The notes: generated from the letters alone by a model not told the origin. A DNA stretch of 64,000 nucleotides from an uncultured Christensenella sp. (GCA_910586065.1 CAJUGI010000002.1:185968-249967); one strand, 5' to 3'. Positions 41,547 through 51,064 are shown, numbered from the stretch's first letter. Translations and numbers: made by a program.

Positions 41547-44500
41547 ATGTATAAAAAAGTTGACACTTCGCTTAATTTCGTCGAACGCGAAAAGGAAGTA
41601 ATCGAATTCTGGAAGAAAAACAAAATCTTTGAACAGAGCGTCGAAAAAAACGAAAACGCCGAAGAATTTTCCTTTTACGACGGGCCCCCCACGGCAAACG
41701 GCAAGCCGCACGTCGGGCATATTTTAACAAGGGTTATGAAGGACATAATCCCCCGCTACCAGACAATGAAGGGCAAGCACGTTTTAAGAAAAGCGGGCTG
41801 GGATACCCACGGACTCCCCGTAGAGCTCGAAGTTGAAAAATCTTTGGGCTTGGACGGCAAACCGCAGATTGAAAGCTACGGTATAGAACCTTTTGTCAAA
41901 AAGTGTAAGGAATCCGTCTGGAAGTACAAAAACGAATGGGAAAAGATGTCCTCCCGCGTCGGCTACTGGGCGGATATGGACAACCCTTACGTAACTTACG
42001 ACGACAACTATATCGAGTCGGAATGGTGGGCGTTAAAGCGCATGCACCAAAAAGGTTTACTTTACAAGGGGCACAAAATCGTTCCCTATTGTCCGCGTTG
42101 CGGCACCGCGCTCTCCTCGCACGAGGTGGCTCAGGGCTATAAAACGGTTAAGGAAAATTCCGCAATCGTCCGCTTCAAAGTCCGCGGAACTCAAAACGAA
42201 TATATCCTCGCCTGGACGACCACGCCGTGGACGCTCCCTTCAAACGTTGCCCTCTGCGTCAATCCGGATGAAACTTACGTGCAGATTGAAACATATGGCG
42301 TTAAATACATATTGGCGGAAGCTCTTTTAAATAACTTTTTCGAATCCGATTATTACGTAACGGCAAAAATGTCGGGTAAAGAGCTTGAAGGTCTCGAATA
42401 CGAACCCCTTTTCAAAGAAACCTCGGCTGAAATCAACCGCATAACTCCCGCAAGCGCACAGGTAAAATCGCACTTTGTCGTGTGCGATAATTACGTAACG
42501 ATGAGCGACGGTACCGGCGTCGTGCATATTGCTCCCGCTTTCGGCGAGGACGACTACAAGGTTGGCAAAAAATACGGTTTGCCCGTCGTTCAGCTTGTAA
42601 ACGAGCGCGGCTGTTTCGATGAAAGATTCGAAAGATTAAACGGCGTATTCGCCAAAAAGGCAGATAAAACAATACTCGAATTGCTCGAAGAAAAAGGGCT
42701 TTTATTCAAAGTTCTGCCCTACGAGCACGACTATCCTCATTGCTGGCGTTGCGATACACCGCTCTTGTATTACGCGCGTTCCAGTTGGTTTATCGAGGTC
42801 ACAAAGGTCAAGGACGAAATAATCGCCGCCAACCGCTCGGTCAACTGGATGCCCGAAAATATAAAAGAGGGCAGAATGGGCAACTTCCTCGAAAACGTAA
42901 TCGACTGGGGCTTATCGCGCGACAGATACTGGGGCACTCCGTTGCCCGTCTGGGTATGTCCCGATTGCGGAGAGATTGAAGTAATAGGCAGCAAGCAGGA
43001 ATTAAAGGAAAAATGCGGGCTTCCTATGGAAAGCGAAATCGAACTTCACCGTCCGTATCTGGATAATTTGACGTGCAAATGTCCCCGTTGCGGTGGTAAA
43101 ATGAAACGCACTCCCGAAGTTATCGACTGCTGGTTCGATTCTGGCTCTATGCCTTTCGCGCAGTATCATTACCCGTTCGAAAATAAAGAAACGTTCGAAA
43201 AAACTTTCCCCGCCGACTTCATTTCCGAAGCTGTAGACCAGACTCGCGGCTGGTTCTACACTTTATTGGTAATCAATACAATTCTGTTCGGCAAAGCGCC
43301 TTTTAAAAACTGCATAGTTTTGGGACACGTCAACGATAAAAACGGTGTAAAAATGTCCAAACACAAGGGCAACGTCGTAGACCCGTGGACGGTTCTGGAT
43401 AAGCAAGGCGCCGATGCAACCCGCTGGCAATTCTACACTGCTTCCGCCCCCTGGCTTCCTTCCCGCTTTGCCGAAGAAACCGTTTCCGAAGCTCAAAGAA
43501 AGTATATCGGCACGCTATGGAACACTTATGCGTTCTTCACGCTCTATGCCGAAATCGATAAATACAATCCCGCGGACTACGATTTAAAGGATTGCAAGCT
43601 TTCCTTAATGGATAAGTGGATTCTGGCAAAACTGAACACGCTTAAAGGATGTGTGGACAGCGAACTCGAAGAATATAAAATTTTCGAATCGGCCAGAAGA
43701 ATTCAGGATTTTACCGACGTCCTGTCCAACTGGTACGTCCGCCGCGGGCGCGACAGATACTGGGGCTCCGAAATGACGGAAGACAAAGCCGCGGCGTATA
43801 CAACGCTTTATACGGTTCTCGTAACCTTATCCAAGCTCACCGCGCCGTTCACTCCGTTCATTGCCGAAATGATTTATCGGAATCTCGTTGTAAACTTCTT
43901 TCCCGCCGCACCCGGTTCGGTACACTTATGCAGTTTCCCGCAGTGGAACGAGGACGACGTCAACACCGACCTTGAAATAGCTATGGACGAAGTTTTACAA
44001 ATAGTAAACCTCGGCAGAGCGGCAAGAAATGCCGGCAACCTCAAAAACCGCCAGCCCCTCTCAAAAATGTATGTTGTCTCCGAAAGGAAAATCGAACTTT
44101 CCGAAGAAGAGAAAAGCATAGTATTAGACGAGCTCAACGTAAAGGAATTTAAAGTAGCGGAAGACGCCGAACTTTATATCAGCTACAAATTAAAGCCGCA
44201 GCTCAAAACACTCGGGCCCAAATACGGCAAACTTCTCGGGCAGATTTCGCAGTTTCTGGCAACCTGCAACGCAAAGGAAGTCGTAAGCGCAGTCAAAAAC
44301 GACGGCTCCTATCAGATTCCCGATACGGAAATAACTCTCCTTTACGAGGATTTACAAATCTTTACCCAAAGCGCCAACGGCTATGTTGCCGCCGAAGATA
44401 ACGGCGTAACCGTCGCTCTGGATACCGAACTCACCGAGGAGCTGATTTTGGAGGGAGTCGAAAGAGAGCTTGTCTCCAGAATTCAGAATATGAGAAAGGA

Positions 44501-44744
44501 AGCGGGCTACGAAGTTACCGACAGAATCGAAGTTTACTACAAGGCTGAAGGAAGAAGCTTAACCGTTTTACAGCGCGCAAGTTTTGCACCCGACGTCCTC
44601 GCGGAAAAAATCTCCGCAGGCGTTCCCGCAACCGCGCCTTCACTCGGCGGTTGGGGCGTTGTCGTCCTGCCGGATTCTTTCACCCGCGACCATTCCGTCA
44701 ACGGCGAAAAAGTCACTTTAACTCTCTTAAAATGTGACCGTTAA
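41547..44744 (+). CDS. ileS: Isoleucyl-tRNA synthetase (clade-2, eukaryote-like form)
   Basis: A 1065-residue class-I synthetase. The HIGH motif appears as GKPHVGHIL near residue 55 and KMSKH near 602. DGPPTANGKPHVGHILT and its context match the eukaryote-like IleRS (IleS2) branch, whereas the bacterial branch reads DGPPYANGxIHIGH. This branch is the one generally less sensitive to mupirocin. AAGGAG precedes the ATG. The 58-base gap upstream has no room for a T-box, which many Firmicutes use for ileS. Confidence 0.96.
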   Translation: MYKKVDTSLNFVEREKEVIEFWKKNKIFEQSVEKNENAEEFSFYDGPPTANGKPHVGHILTRVMKDIIPRYQTMKGKHVLRKAGWDTHGLPVELEVEKSLGLDGKPQIESYGIEPFVKKCKESVWKYKNEWEKMSSRVGYWADMDNPYVTYDDNYIESEWWALKRMHQKGLLYKGHKIVPYCPRCGTALSSHEVAQGYKTVKENSAIVRFKVRGTQNEYILAWTTTPWTLPSNVALCVNPDETYVQIETYGVKYILAEALLNNFFESDYYVTAKMSGKELEGLEYEPLFKETSAEINRITPASAQVKSHFVVCDNYVTMSDGTGVVHIAPAFGEDDYKVGKKYGLPVVQLVNERGCFDERFERLNGVFAKKADKTILELLEEKGLLFKVLPYEHDYPHCWRCDTPLLYYARSSWFIEVTKVKDEIIAANRSVNWMPENIKEGRMGNFLENVIDWGLSRDRYWGTPLPVWVCPDCGEIEVIGSKQELKEKCGLPMESEIELHRPYLDNLTCKCPRCGGKMKRTPEVIDCWFDSGSMPFAQYHYPFENKETFEKTFPADFISEAVDQTRGWFYTLLVINTILFGKAPFKNCIVLGHVNDKNGVKMSKHKGNVVDPWTVLDKQGADATRWQFYTASAPWLPSRFAEETVSEAQRKYIGTLWNTYAFFTLYAEIDKYNPADYDLKDCKLSLMDKWILAKLNTLKGCVDSELEEYKIFESARRIQDFTDVLSNWYVRRGRDRYWGSEMTEDKAAAYTTLYTVLVTLSKLTAPFTPFIAEMIYRNLVVNFFPAAPGSVHLCSFPQWNEDDVNTDLEIAMDEVLQIVNLGRAARNAGNLKNRQPLSKMYVVSERKIELSEEEKSIVLDELNVKEFKVAEDAELYISYKLKPQLKTLGPKYGKLLGQISQFLATCNAKEVVSAVKNDGSYQIPDTEITLLYEDLQIFTQSANGYVAAEDNGVTVALDTELTEELILEGVERELVSRIQNMRKEAGYEVTDRIEVYYKAEGRSLTVLQRASFAPDVLAEKISAGVPATAPSLGGWGVVVLPDSFTRDHSVNGEKVTLTLLKCDR

Positions 44745-44756
44745 TTTTTAAAAAAG

Positions 44757-44798
44757 CGCCGTTTTTTGGCAAAAAACATTCAAAAAACGGCGTTTTTT
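44757..44798 (+). terminator. ileS terminator 1
   Basis: CGCCGTTTTTT (44757-44767) with AAAAAACGGCG (44782-44792) and T6. Confidence 0.9.
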
Positions 44799-44867
44799 GA
44801 ATGGCAAAATGTCTGAAAATTCCATAAAAAGGTCTGATTTGTCCATATAAAAAACACAAAAAAATCA

Positions 44868-44903
44868 ACCGCCGGAGGTTAAAAACCTCCGGCGGTATTT
44901 TTT
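44868..44903 (+). terminator. Terminator 2 in the ileS-feoA gap
   Basis: ACCGCCGGAGGTT (44868-44880), loop AAA, AACCTCCGGCGGT (44884-44896), then ATTTTTTTC. Two strong terminators in tandem separate ileS from feoA; I see no convincing promoter in the remaining bases. Confidence 0.9.
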
Positions 44904-44939
44904 CAGACAAGCTGTAATACATTATAAAAAGGTGAATTT

Positions 44940-45170
44940 ATGACTGTATACGGCTTAAAAAAGGGCGAAAAAGCAACAATAACTTCCATTTCGTTCGGCG
45001 GCAGCGCCCGCGCAAGATTGTCGTCGTTGGGCGTAACCGAAGGCAAAACAATTAAAATTTTATCGTTTTCACTCTTCAAAAGTGCGGTTTTAATTTCGTG
45101 CGGCTTCGTAAGAATCGGCGTAAGAAAGGCGCTCGCAAATAGGATAGAGGTAAAAAAATGCGCTCAATAA
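44940..45170 (+). CDS. feoA: FeoA-like ferrous iron transport accessory protein
   Basis: A 76-residue SH3-like protein: GLKKGEKATITSISFGGSARARLSSLGVTEGKTIKILS, ending VRIGVRKALANRIEV. FeoA binds FeoB and supports Fe(II) uptake. AAAGGTG precedes the ATG. It overlaps feoB by 13 bases, so the two are one transcript. Confidence 0.92.
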   Translation: MTVYGLKKGEKATITSISFGGSARARLSSLGVTEGKTIKILSFSLFKSAVLISCGFVRIGVRKALANRIEVKKCAQ

Positions 45171-46867
45171 TACTAAAAAAGCCCAAAACAGACGAAAAAA
45201 CCGTTCAAACCGTTAAAAAACGTGTGGTTTTGGCGGGCAATCCAAACGCCGGCAAAACCACTCTCTTCAACGCGCTCACAAAAAGCAACCTCCGTACGGG
45301 CAACTTTCACGGCGTAACCACCTCTCCCGCAAGGAAAACGGTGGATGGAATTTCTTATTCCGACGTTCCGGGTATGTATTCGTTTACTCCTTATTCCATG
45401 GAGGAACAGTCGGCGATAGACGAAATCAAGTCCGCCGATTTGGTAATCAACGTGGTGGATGCGTTAACGCTTGAAAACAGTTTAAATTTAACCCGCGCCA
45501 TTATTGCGTCGAACGTTCCCGTAATCGTCTACGTAACCAAATCACAGGCGTTAAAAAAACGCGGAGGAAATATCGATTTTGATAAATTATCGTCGTTTTT
45601 GGGCGTTCCGGTAGTAAATTTTGCTCCTAAAACGTTAAAAAACAAATTAAACGGCGGCGAATTTAACAGAAATACAGAAAAAAGTAAAACCGCATTCAAA
45701 TTTTCCGAATGCTATTCCGGAGGGAAAGAAGGCGCCTCAAAGATTGATAAACTTTTTTATAACCGTTTTTTTGCGCTTGCATTTTTTGTGCTTTCAATAA
45801 CTTTTATGTTCTTTCTAGCGTTTCACCCTGCAATGCCGGGTGCGCTTTTAAAGGGACTGTGCGAAAAGTGGATATGTGACGATTTGTGCAATTTAATATG
45901 TGCGCATATGCAAAGCCGAGCGGTTATCTCGCTTGTTTCCGACGGCGTACTCGGCGGGGTGGGTTCGGTGCTGTCGTTTATTCCGCAGCTTGCAATTTTG
46001 TATCTTGTTCTCATTCTTTTGGATGAAAGCGGAATAACTTCTGCGCTTTCCTTTGCAACGGACGGACTGTTTGAAAAAGCTCACCTTTCGGGGCGCGCCG
46101 CGTTTTCTCTCGTTTCGGGTTTCGGCTGTACAGCCGCGGCAATACTCACCACCCGCGGTTATTCCACGGTTAGCGCGCAAAAGCGCACGGTTGCAATTCT
46201 GCCGTTTATCCCCTGCGGCGCAAAACTGCCCGTATTTTTAACCTTTTTGTCCCCGCTTTTCAAAAATCCCTTTCCCGTAATAACCTGCTTTTACTTTGCA
46301 GGGATTGCCGCGGCAATAATCGCTTCGGTCGTAATAAAAGGCGGCGGTGAGGGAATGCTTTCGGAAGTGACGCCCATAAGCTTGCCTTCGCTCAGGGCGG
46401 TGGCAATAAAGTTGCTTTTTCAGATTAAAAGCTTTATAATAAAAATTGCGGGGGTAATAACTGTTTTTTGCGTGCTTTCGTGGTTTTTTTCGCACTATTC
46501 TTTCGGTTTTGCATATGTCGAAGGCGAAGGTAGTATGCTTGCGGGAATAAGCCGTGCGGTAGTTCCGCTGTTTTATCCTATGGGGATAACCGACTGGCGG
46601 TTGGCGTATGCGGCGCTTTGCGGCTTTATCGCCAAGGAAAACGTTGCCGCAACAATCGCGCTGTTAATGCCGCTGGGTACCGGTTTAAACTTATCTGCAA
46701 GCCTTGCCATATGCACGTTCGTGCTGTTGTGCCCCGCATGTATTTCGGCGTTTTCGGCTTCCGTAAAGGAAGTAGGCGCAAAATTTACTTTAAAATGTTT
46801 TGCCGCACAGCTTTTGCTTGCCTTTTTGGGCGCGTATGTAATGCATTTGCTCACATTTTTTATATGA
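45158..46867 (+). CDS. feoB: Divergent, short FeoB-like Fe(II) transporter
   Basis: 569 residues against about 650-770 in typical FeoB. G1 GNPNAGKTTLFN near residue 26 and G3 DVPGMYSF are kept. The G4 motif that should read NxMD/NKxD is TKSQ here, so the Asp that selects guanine is missing. The helical spacer after the G domain is shortened. The membrane domain keeps the gate motifs in GFGCTAAAILTTR and FIPCGAKLPVFLTF. It may use a different nucleotide or be weak in GTP hydrolysis. It overlaps the next gene by ATGA. Confidence 0.9.
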   Translation: MRSIILKKPKTDEKTVQTVKKRVVLAGNPNAGKTTLFNALTKSNLRTGNFHGVTTSPARKTVDGISYSDVPGMYSFTPYSMEEQSAIDEIKSADLVINVVDALTLENSLNLTRAIIASNVPVIVYVTKSQALKKRGGNIDFDKLSSFLGVPVVNFAPKTLKNKLNGGEFNRNTEKSKTAFKFSECYSGGKEGASKIDKLFYNRFFALAFFVLSITFMFFLAFHPAMPGALLKGLCEKWICDDLCNLICAHMQSRAVISLVSDGVLGGVGSVLSFIPQLAILYLVLILLDESGITSALSFATDGLFEKAHLSGRAAFSLVSGFGCTAAAILTTRGYSTVSAQKRTVAILPFIPCGAKLPVFLTFLSPLFKNPFPVITCFYFAGIAAAIIASVVIKGGGEGMLSEVTPISLPSLRAVAIKLLFQIKSFIIKIAGVITVFCVLSWFFSHYSFGFAYVEGEGSMLAGISRAVVPLFYPMGITDWRLAYAALCGFIAKENVAATIALLMPLGTGLNLSASLAICTFVLLCPACISAFSASVKEVGAKFTLKCFAAQLLLAFLGAYVMHLLTFFI

Positions 46868-47676
46868 AAAAATTTACGGTCAAGGAAAACTCAACTTTAA
46901 AAACTTTTACCGATTCGGTTTATCCGCAAGGTTCGTTTTGCCTTGCCGCGCTTCTCCGCGCAAAGGACGTAAAGGTAAACGGCGTCCGCGTTTCAAAGGA
47001 TATGCCGTTAAATACCGGCGACGAGGTAATTTATTACACAACTCCGAGGCAGGAGACTATGCCCAGCCACAACTTGGTTTACGAGGACCAAAACGTTTAC
47101 GTTGCGGACAAGTTTTCGGGCGTTTCTTTTGAAGGGCTTTTGTCCGAACTTTGCGAAAAGGGCGATTTTTACGGAGTTCACCGTCTGGACAGAAACACGC
47201 AGGGTCTGATTATTTTTGCAAAAAACAAAGCGGCGGAAGAGGAGCTTTTAAGCGCTTTTGCGGAAAGAAGAGTTATTAAAACATATTTGGCGCTGTGTAA
47301 AAACAACTTCAAAAAAGAGCGCGAAACGCTTGTAAATTACCTTTTAAAGGATGAAAAGAGCGCAAAGGTAAAAATTTTTAACGCGGAAAAGCGGGGTACT
47401 GTTAAAATTATAACCGAGTATACAGTGGTTGAAACGCGGAATGACGTTGCGCTTGTAAGAATAACCTTGCACACGGGGAAAACTCACCAAATCCGTGCGC
47501 ATACGGCTTTTATCGGTTGTCCTGTTTTGGGTGACGAAAAGTACGGAGACAGGGAATTAAACAAAAAATACGGCGTTAAAAGGCAATGCTTAATTTCTAA
47601 ACAGCTCGGCTTTTGTCTTGATAAAAATTTGAAATATTTGAGCGGAAGACTGTTTTTAAGCACTTTTGATTTTTGA
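46864..47676 (+). CDS. RluA-family rRNA/tRNA pseudouridine synthase
   Basis: A 270-residue protein that isomerises U to pseudouridine. N-terminal S4-type RNA-binding region (about residues 10-60), then the catalytic motif GVHRLDRNTQGLIIFAKN with the conserved Asp, and LHTGKTHQIRAHTAFIGCPVLGDEKYG. The start ATG is inside the feoB stop (ATGA). It is a paralogue of the RluC/RluD type; the target site cannot be told. Confidence 0.94.
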   Translation: MKKFTVKENSTLKTFTDSVYPQGSFCLAALLRAKDVKVNGVRVSKDMPLNTGDEVIYYTTPRQETMPSHNLVYEDQNVYVADKFSGVSFEGLLSELCEKGDFYGVHRLDRNTQGLIIFAKNKAAEEELLSAFAERRVIKTYLALCKNNFKKERETLVNYLLKDEKSAKVKIFNAEKRGTVKIITEYTVVETRNDVALVRITLHTGKTHQIRAHTAFIGCPVLGDEKYGDRELNKKYGVKRQCLISKQLGFCLDKNLKYLSGRLFLSTFDF

Positions 47677-47694
47677 TTAAGTGAGGAAAAGTTT

Positions 47695-48045
47695 GTGGAA
47701 AACAAAAGAATTGTTTTAGACGACGAAAACAAGGACTGGCGGGCGGTTTTGGATATATACGATACGGTTGCCGCGCTTTCGTTCGTTACAAAGCCGGGAG
47801 AAATCCCCGTTCAGGGGGATATTGACGAAGTTTTGGGTTGGGACGATATACCTACGGGCATATGGGATTTGACGTTGTTTGCCGACGACGGTTCGTTTTT
47901 GGTGGACTATGCCGACCGCGCGCCCGAGGAAATAGAAGAATTTATGCCGGAGCTGATAAATTATTTTAAGGAGCTTTATGAAAAGAATAAAAAGAAGTTT
48001 GCAAAAGGTGTTAAAAGTACTTTGAAGGAGTACGGCGAGCTTTAA
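47695..48045 (+). CDS. Small unknown acidic protein
   Basis: A 116-residue acidic protein with no signal or membrane segment. It reads NKRIVLDDENKDWRAVLDIYDTVAALSFVTKPG, then VQGDIDEVLGWDDIPTGIWDLTLFADDG and a helical Lys-rich C-terminus. It starts at GTG 47695 with GAGGA upstream, 18 bases after the pseudouridine synthase. I do not recognise a family. Confidence 0.65.
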   Translation: MENKRIVLDDENKDWRAVLDIYDTVAALSFVTKPGEIPVQGDIDEVLGWDDIPTGIWDLTLFADDGSFLVDYADRAPEEIEEFMPELINYFKELYEKNKKKFAKGVKSTLKEYGEL

Positions 48046-48071
48046 ATTTTTTATAAAAACGCAAAAAATAC

Positions 48072-48101
48072 GCCGCCCGCGGGTTTAAACCCGCGGGCGG
48101 C
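48072..48101. terminator. Perfect palindrome terminator between 47695 gene and citrate synthase
   Basis: A 30-base perfect palindrome (48072-48101, core CCCGCGGGTTTAAACCCGCGGG) between converging genes. Confidence 0.75.
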
Positions 48102-48125
48102 AGTTTATCAAAAACTGTTAAAAAT

Positions 48126-49499
48126 TTATCTTTTATCAAGCGGGATATACGCGCGGCGTTCCTGAACGCATTCGTAAGCGGGGCGGATAATCTTGCCGCC
48201 GGAAACAAGTTCTTCCATACGGTGCGCGCTCCAGCCTGCTATGCGTGCTATGGCGAAAAGCGGCGTGTAAAGCGCTTCTGGCAGGTTGAGCATTGAATAG
48301 ACGAAACCCGAATAAAAGTCCACGTTTGGATTAACGGGTTTATCCAGATTTTTTTGGTTGCAAATTATTTCGGAAGCCGCCGCCGCTACCGTTTCGTAAA
48401 GAGCAAATTCGTCCTCTCTGCCTTTGGCTTCGGCAAGCTTACCCGCATAAAGCTTTAATACCTCGGCGCGCGGGTCCGAAACGGTATAAACCGCGTGTCC
48501 CATACCGTAAACCAGACCGGTTCTGTCAAACGCTTTGCCGTTTAAAATTTTTGCCACATAGTCGTAAACTTTGGTTTTTGCAGAAGTTTTTACGTTTTTT
48601 CTTATATTTTCGAACATCTGCATAACTTTTATGTTCGCGCCGCCGTGCTTGGGACCTTTTAAAGACCCGAGCGAAGCCGCTATGGAGGAGTAGGTATCCG
48701 TTCCGGTGGAGGTGGCGAGATGTGTTGTGAATGTGGAGGCGTTTCCGCCGCCGTGGTCGGCGTGAAGGGTTAAGCAAACGTCTAAAACCTTTGCTTCCAA
48801 ATCGGTAAACGCGCTGTCTTTTCTTAACACGTGCAATACGTTCTGAGCCGTTGAATATTCGGAAACCGGTTTATGAATAACCAGAGAACCGTCGTCGGTG
48901 TTATAATAGCGGTAAGCGCGGTAGGAATACGCTGCGAGCATGGGTAGCTCGGCAATCAGCTGCAAGCTTTGGCGTAAAACGTTTGAAAGTGAAACGTTGT
49001 CCGGGTCAGGGTCGTAGCTGTACAGGTTAAGAACGCAACGTGCAAGCATATTCATCATGTCCCTGGAAGGAGATTTCATTATGACGTCGCGCACGAAGTT
49101 TTTAGGCAGTTGCCTGAACTCCGAAAGCATTTCGTTGAATTCCGAAATTTCGTTCGTCGCGGGGAGCTTTCCGAAAAGCAGTAAATATACGGTTTCTTCG
49201 AATCCGAAACGGTTTTCTTCAACGCAGTGCCTTACAAGGTCTTTTACGTCGTAACCGCGGTAACATAAAACTCCGGGAACAGGTATTCTTTCGCCGTTTG
49301 CAATTTTCCAGGAAGTAACTTCTGAAATTTCGGTGAGTCCGCAAAGCACGCCAACGCCGTGTTTGTCCCTCAGTCCGCGCTTTACGTCGTATTTTTCATA
49401 CATCTCCGATTCTATGTTGTTGTTCTTTTCGGCAAGGCATGTAAGCTCCGAAATCTTGTGGGAATATTTAATTATAAGGTCTGCGTCGTTAAAATTCAA
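48126..49499 (-). CDS. gltA: Citrate synthase
   Basis: A 457-residue citrate/2-methylcitrate-family synthase. Catalytic His motifs are GPKHGGAN and GMGHAVYTVSDPRA, and the Asp is in NVDFYSG. It is longer than the common 370-430 residue form, with an N-terminal charged stretch. It starts at TTG 49499 behind GGAG. It converges with the 47695 gene. With no other TCA genes in view its metabolic role (oxidative branch or anabolic glutamate supply) is open. Confidence 0.95.
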   Translation of the reverse strand: MNFNDADLIIKYSHKISELTCLAEKNNNIESEMYEKYDVKRGLRDKHGVGVLCGLTEISEVTSWKIANGERIPVPGVLCYRGYDVKDLVRHCVEENRFGFEETVYLLLFGKLPATNEISEFNEMLSEFRQLPKNFVRDVIMKSPSRDMMNMLARCVLNLYSYDPDPDNVSLSNVLRQSLQLIAELPMLAAYSYRAYRYYNTDDGSLVIHKPVSEYSTAQNVLHVLRKDSAFTDLEAKVLDVCLTLHADHGGGNASTFTTHLATSTGTDTYSSIAASLGSLKGPKHGGANIKVMQMFENIRKNVKTSAKTKVYDYVAKILNGKAFDRTGLVYGMGHAVYTVSDPRAEVLKLYAGKLAEAKGREDEFALYETVAAAASEIICNQKNLDKPVNPNVDFYSGFVYSMLNLPEALYTPLFAIARIAGWSAHRMEELVSGGKIIRPAYECVQERRAYIPLDKR

Positions 49500-49526
49500 G
49501 AGGTTCTCCGTTAATTTATTTTATCA

Positions 49527-49556
49527 ATAATAACACAAAAGTCCGCGCTTTGTCAA
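49527..49556 (-). promoter_or_regulatory. Citrate synthase promoter
   Basis: On the minus strand TTGACA (49556-49551), 18-base spacer, TATTAT (49532-49527). Confidence 0.65.
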
Positions 49557-49607
49557 ATGCGGACCGGTGAAATGTAGGTGTTATAATTGTGAGCGGGCGG
49601 AGCCGGC

Positions 49608-49636
49608 TTGACTTTATTATAAATAATGTTTAAAAT
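49608..49636 (+). promoter_or_regulatory. Promoter of the sigma-factor operon
   Basis: TTGACT (49608-49613), 17-base spacer, TAAAAT (49631-49636). This is a housekeeping-type promoter; no obvious SigB-type site. Confidence 0.65.
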
Positions 49637-49683
49637 GTTTTCGGCGGCTTTTTTAAGTTTATAAATATATAAAGAGGTATTTT

Positions 49684-49992
49684 ATGCAACAGGTTAAATT
49701 GTTAAGTTCGGACGGGGCTTTGAAATTTTCGCTTTCGGGAGAAATAGATTCCGCGACAAGCGAGGACTTTTACGCGCAGGTTTGCGCCGCCTACGGGCAC
49801 GACAAAAAGGACGTTGTTTTCGACTGCGCCGCGCTGACTTTTATAGACAGTACGACTTTAGGGACGTTTGTTAAGATTCTTAAAAAACTTAAGACGGACG
49901 GATTCAATATGGTTTTGGAACACGTGCGCCCGAACGTAAAAAAACTGTTCGACATATGCGCACTTAATACTATTATGGAGTTTCGCGCATGA
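49684..49992 (+). CDS. STAS-domain anti-anti-sigma factor (SpoIIAA/RsbV-like)
   Basis: 102 residues, a single STAS domain. FIDSTTLGTFVKIL carries the Ser that is phosphorylated in SpoIIAA/RsbV. When unphosphorylated the protein should bind the anti-sigma kinase and free the sigma factor. First gene of the operon; overlaps the next by 4 bases. Confidence 0.92.
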   Translation: MQQVKLLSSDGALKFSLSGEIDSATSEDFYAQVCAAYGHDKKDVVFDCAALTFIDSTTLGTFVKILKKLKTDGFNMVLEHVRPNVKKLFDICALNTIMEFRA

Positions 49993-50336
49993 AGGAGTTT
50001 GAAGTTAAATTTAATCTTGCCGACAGCGAGTATATGACGGCTTTAAGGTTGGTTGCCGGAGCGGTTTGTAATGCGCACGGACTTGACGTTGATACTTTGG
50101 AAGATTTTAAGGTGTGCGTGACCGAGAGTGCGATTATACTCAAAAACTGCGGTTTTGAGAGCGCAAGAGTTGTATTTTACGGGAAGGATAGCGCCGAATG
50201 TACCGTTACCGGTATCGGCGGCGCGCCTTGCGGCGGCGACAACGAACTTTCGCTCGCGCTTATTTCGGCACTCGTTGGCGAGTGCGAAATTAAAAGGCGC
50301 GGCGAGATAATAGAAGAAGTGATTTTAAAGGTATGA
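49989..50336 (+). CDS. RsbW/SpoIIAB-like protein with degraded ATPase motifs
   Basis: A 115-residue protein of HATPase_c_2 layout. In the N-box region, EDFKVCVTESAIILKN, the usual ExxxN becomes ExxxI, so the Mg-binding Asn is lost. The G1 DxGxG box and the Gly-rich lid (normally GLGLFLI) are absent: the region reads GGAPCGGDNELSLALISALV. It probably cannot bind ATP. It may act as a competing partner that binds sigma or the STAS protein. It overlaps both neighbours by 4 bases. Confidence 0.8.
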   Translation: MKEFEVKFNLADSEYMTALRLVAGAVCNAHGLDVDTLEDFKVCVTESAIILKNCGFESARVVFYGKDSAECTVTGIGGAPCGGDNELSLALISALVGECEIKRRGEIIEEVILKV

Positions 50337-51064
50337 TGGACGAAAATCGTGCGGACGAACTCTTCCGAAAATACCGCGAAACAAAAGACGTTAGTATAAG
50401 GAACGAGCTTGTTGAGAATTATTTATATATAGCCGAAATTCTTGCCAAAAAATTTGCGGGCAGGGGCGTGGAGTACGATGATTTATATCAGGTGGCTTCG
50501 GAGGCGCTGATTGCGGGGGTGGAAAAATTCAACCCCGATTTGGGCAACCGTTTTACAACGTACATAACCCCCACGGTGACGGGACTTATTAAAAATTATT
50601 TCAGGGATTATTCGCGTGCGGTAAGATTGCCGCGGCGCGTTTACGCAGTTGCGGCGCGGGTGCGCGAGGAGACTGCGGAATTTTATAAAAAACACGGGGT
50701 AAAGCCCACTGTAAAACAGCTTGCCGAAATGCTGGGGTGTTCGGAGGAACTTGTTTTAGAATCTATGGAGTGCCGGACGCCGGTATCTTTAGACGCGCAG
50801 ATTAAGGGCGAAAACGGTGAGCAGGATTCGCCGCTTTCGGCGGTTATTTCCGACGGGGGAACGGCTTTTGACGATTTCGAGGTTGCGGAATCGCTTAAGA
50901 CAGAGCTTAAAAAGCTTGAGCCTACCGAACAGAAAGTTATATCATTAAGATATTTACAGGGTAAGTCGCAGGCTGAAGTCGGCAAAATTTTGGGCGTAAG
51001 TCAGATGTTTGTTTCGCGTGCGGAGAGGAAGATAGTTGAAAAATTAAAGGAAGCGCTGCTCTGA
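50333..51064 (+). CDS. SigB/SigF/SigG-type RNA polymerase sigma factor
   Basis: A 243-residue group-3 sigma-70 factor. Region 2 (ENYLYIAEILAKKFAGRGVEYDDLYQVASEALI) binds core and the -10 element. Region 3 has PTVKQLAEMLGCSEELV, and region 4 ends LQGKSQAEVGKILGVSQMFVSRAERKIVEKL (an HTH). The neighbouring STAS and HATPase proteins identify a partner-switching regulator, as in the sigB or spoIIA operons. Whether it controls stress genes or the forespore programme is not decidable here. Confidence 0.93.
   Translation: MMDENRADELFRKYRETKDVSIRNELVENYLYIAEILAKKFAGRGVEYDDLYQVASEALIAGVEKFNPDLGNRFTTYITPTVTGLIKNYFRDYSRAVRLPRRVYAVAARVREETAEFYKKHGVKPTVKQLAEMLGCSEELVLESMECRTPVSLDAQIKGENGEQDSPLSAVISDGGTAFDDFEVAESLKTELKKLEPTEQKVISLRYLQGKSQAEVGKILGVSQMFVSRAERKIVEKLKEALL

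Noticed and set aside
44904..44939. feoA promoter and Fur box
   Set aside because: The only -10-like sequence is too near the ribosome site and no Fur-type repeat is visible.
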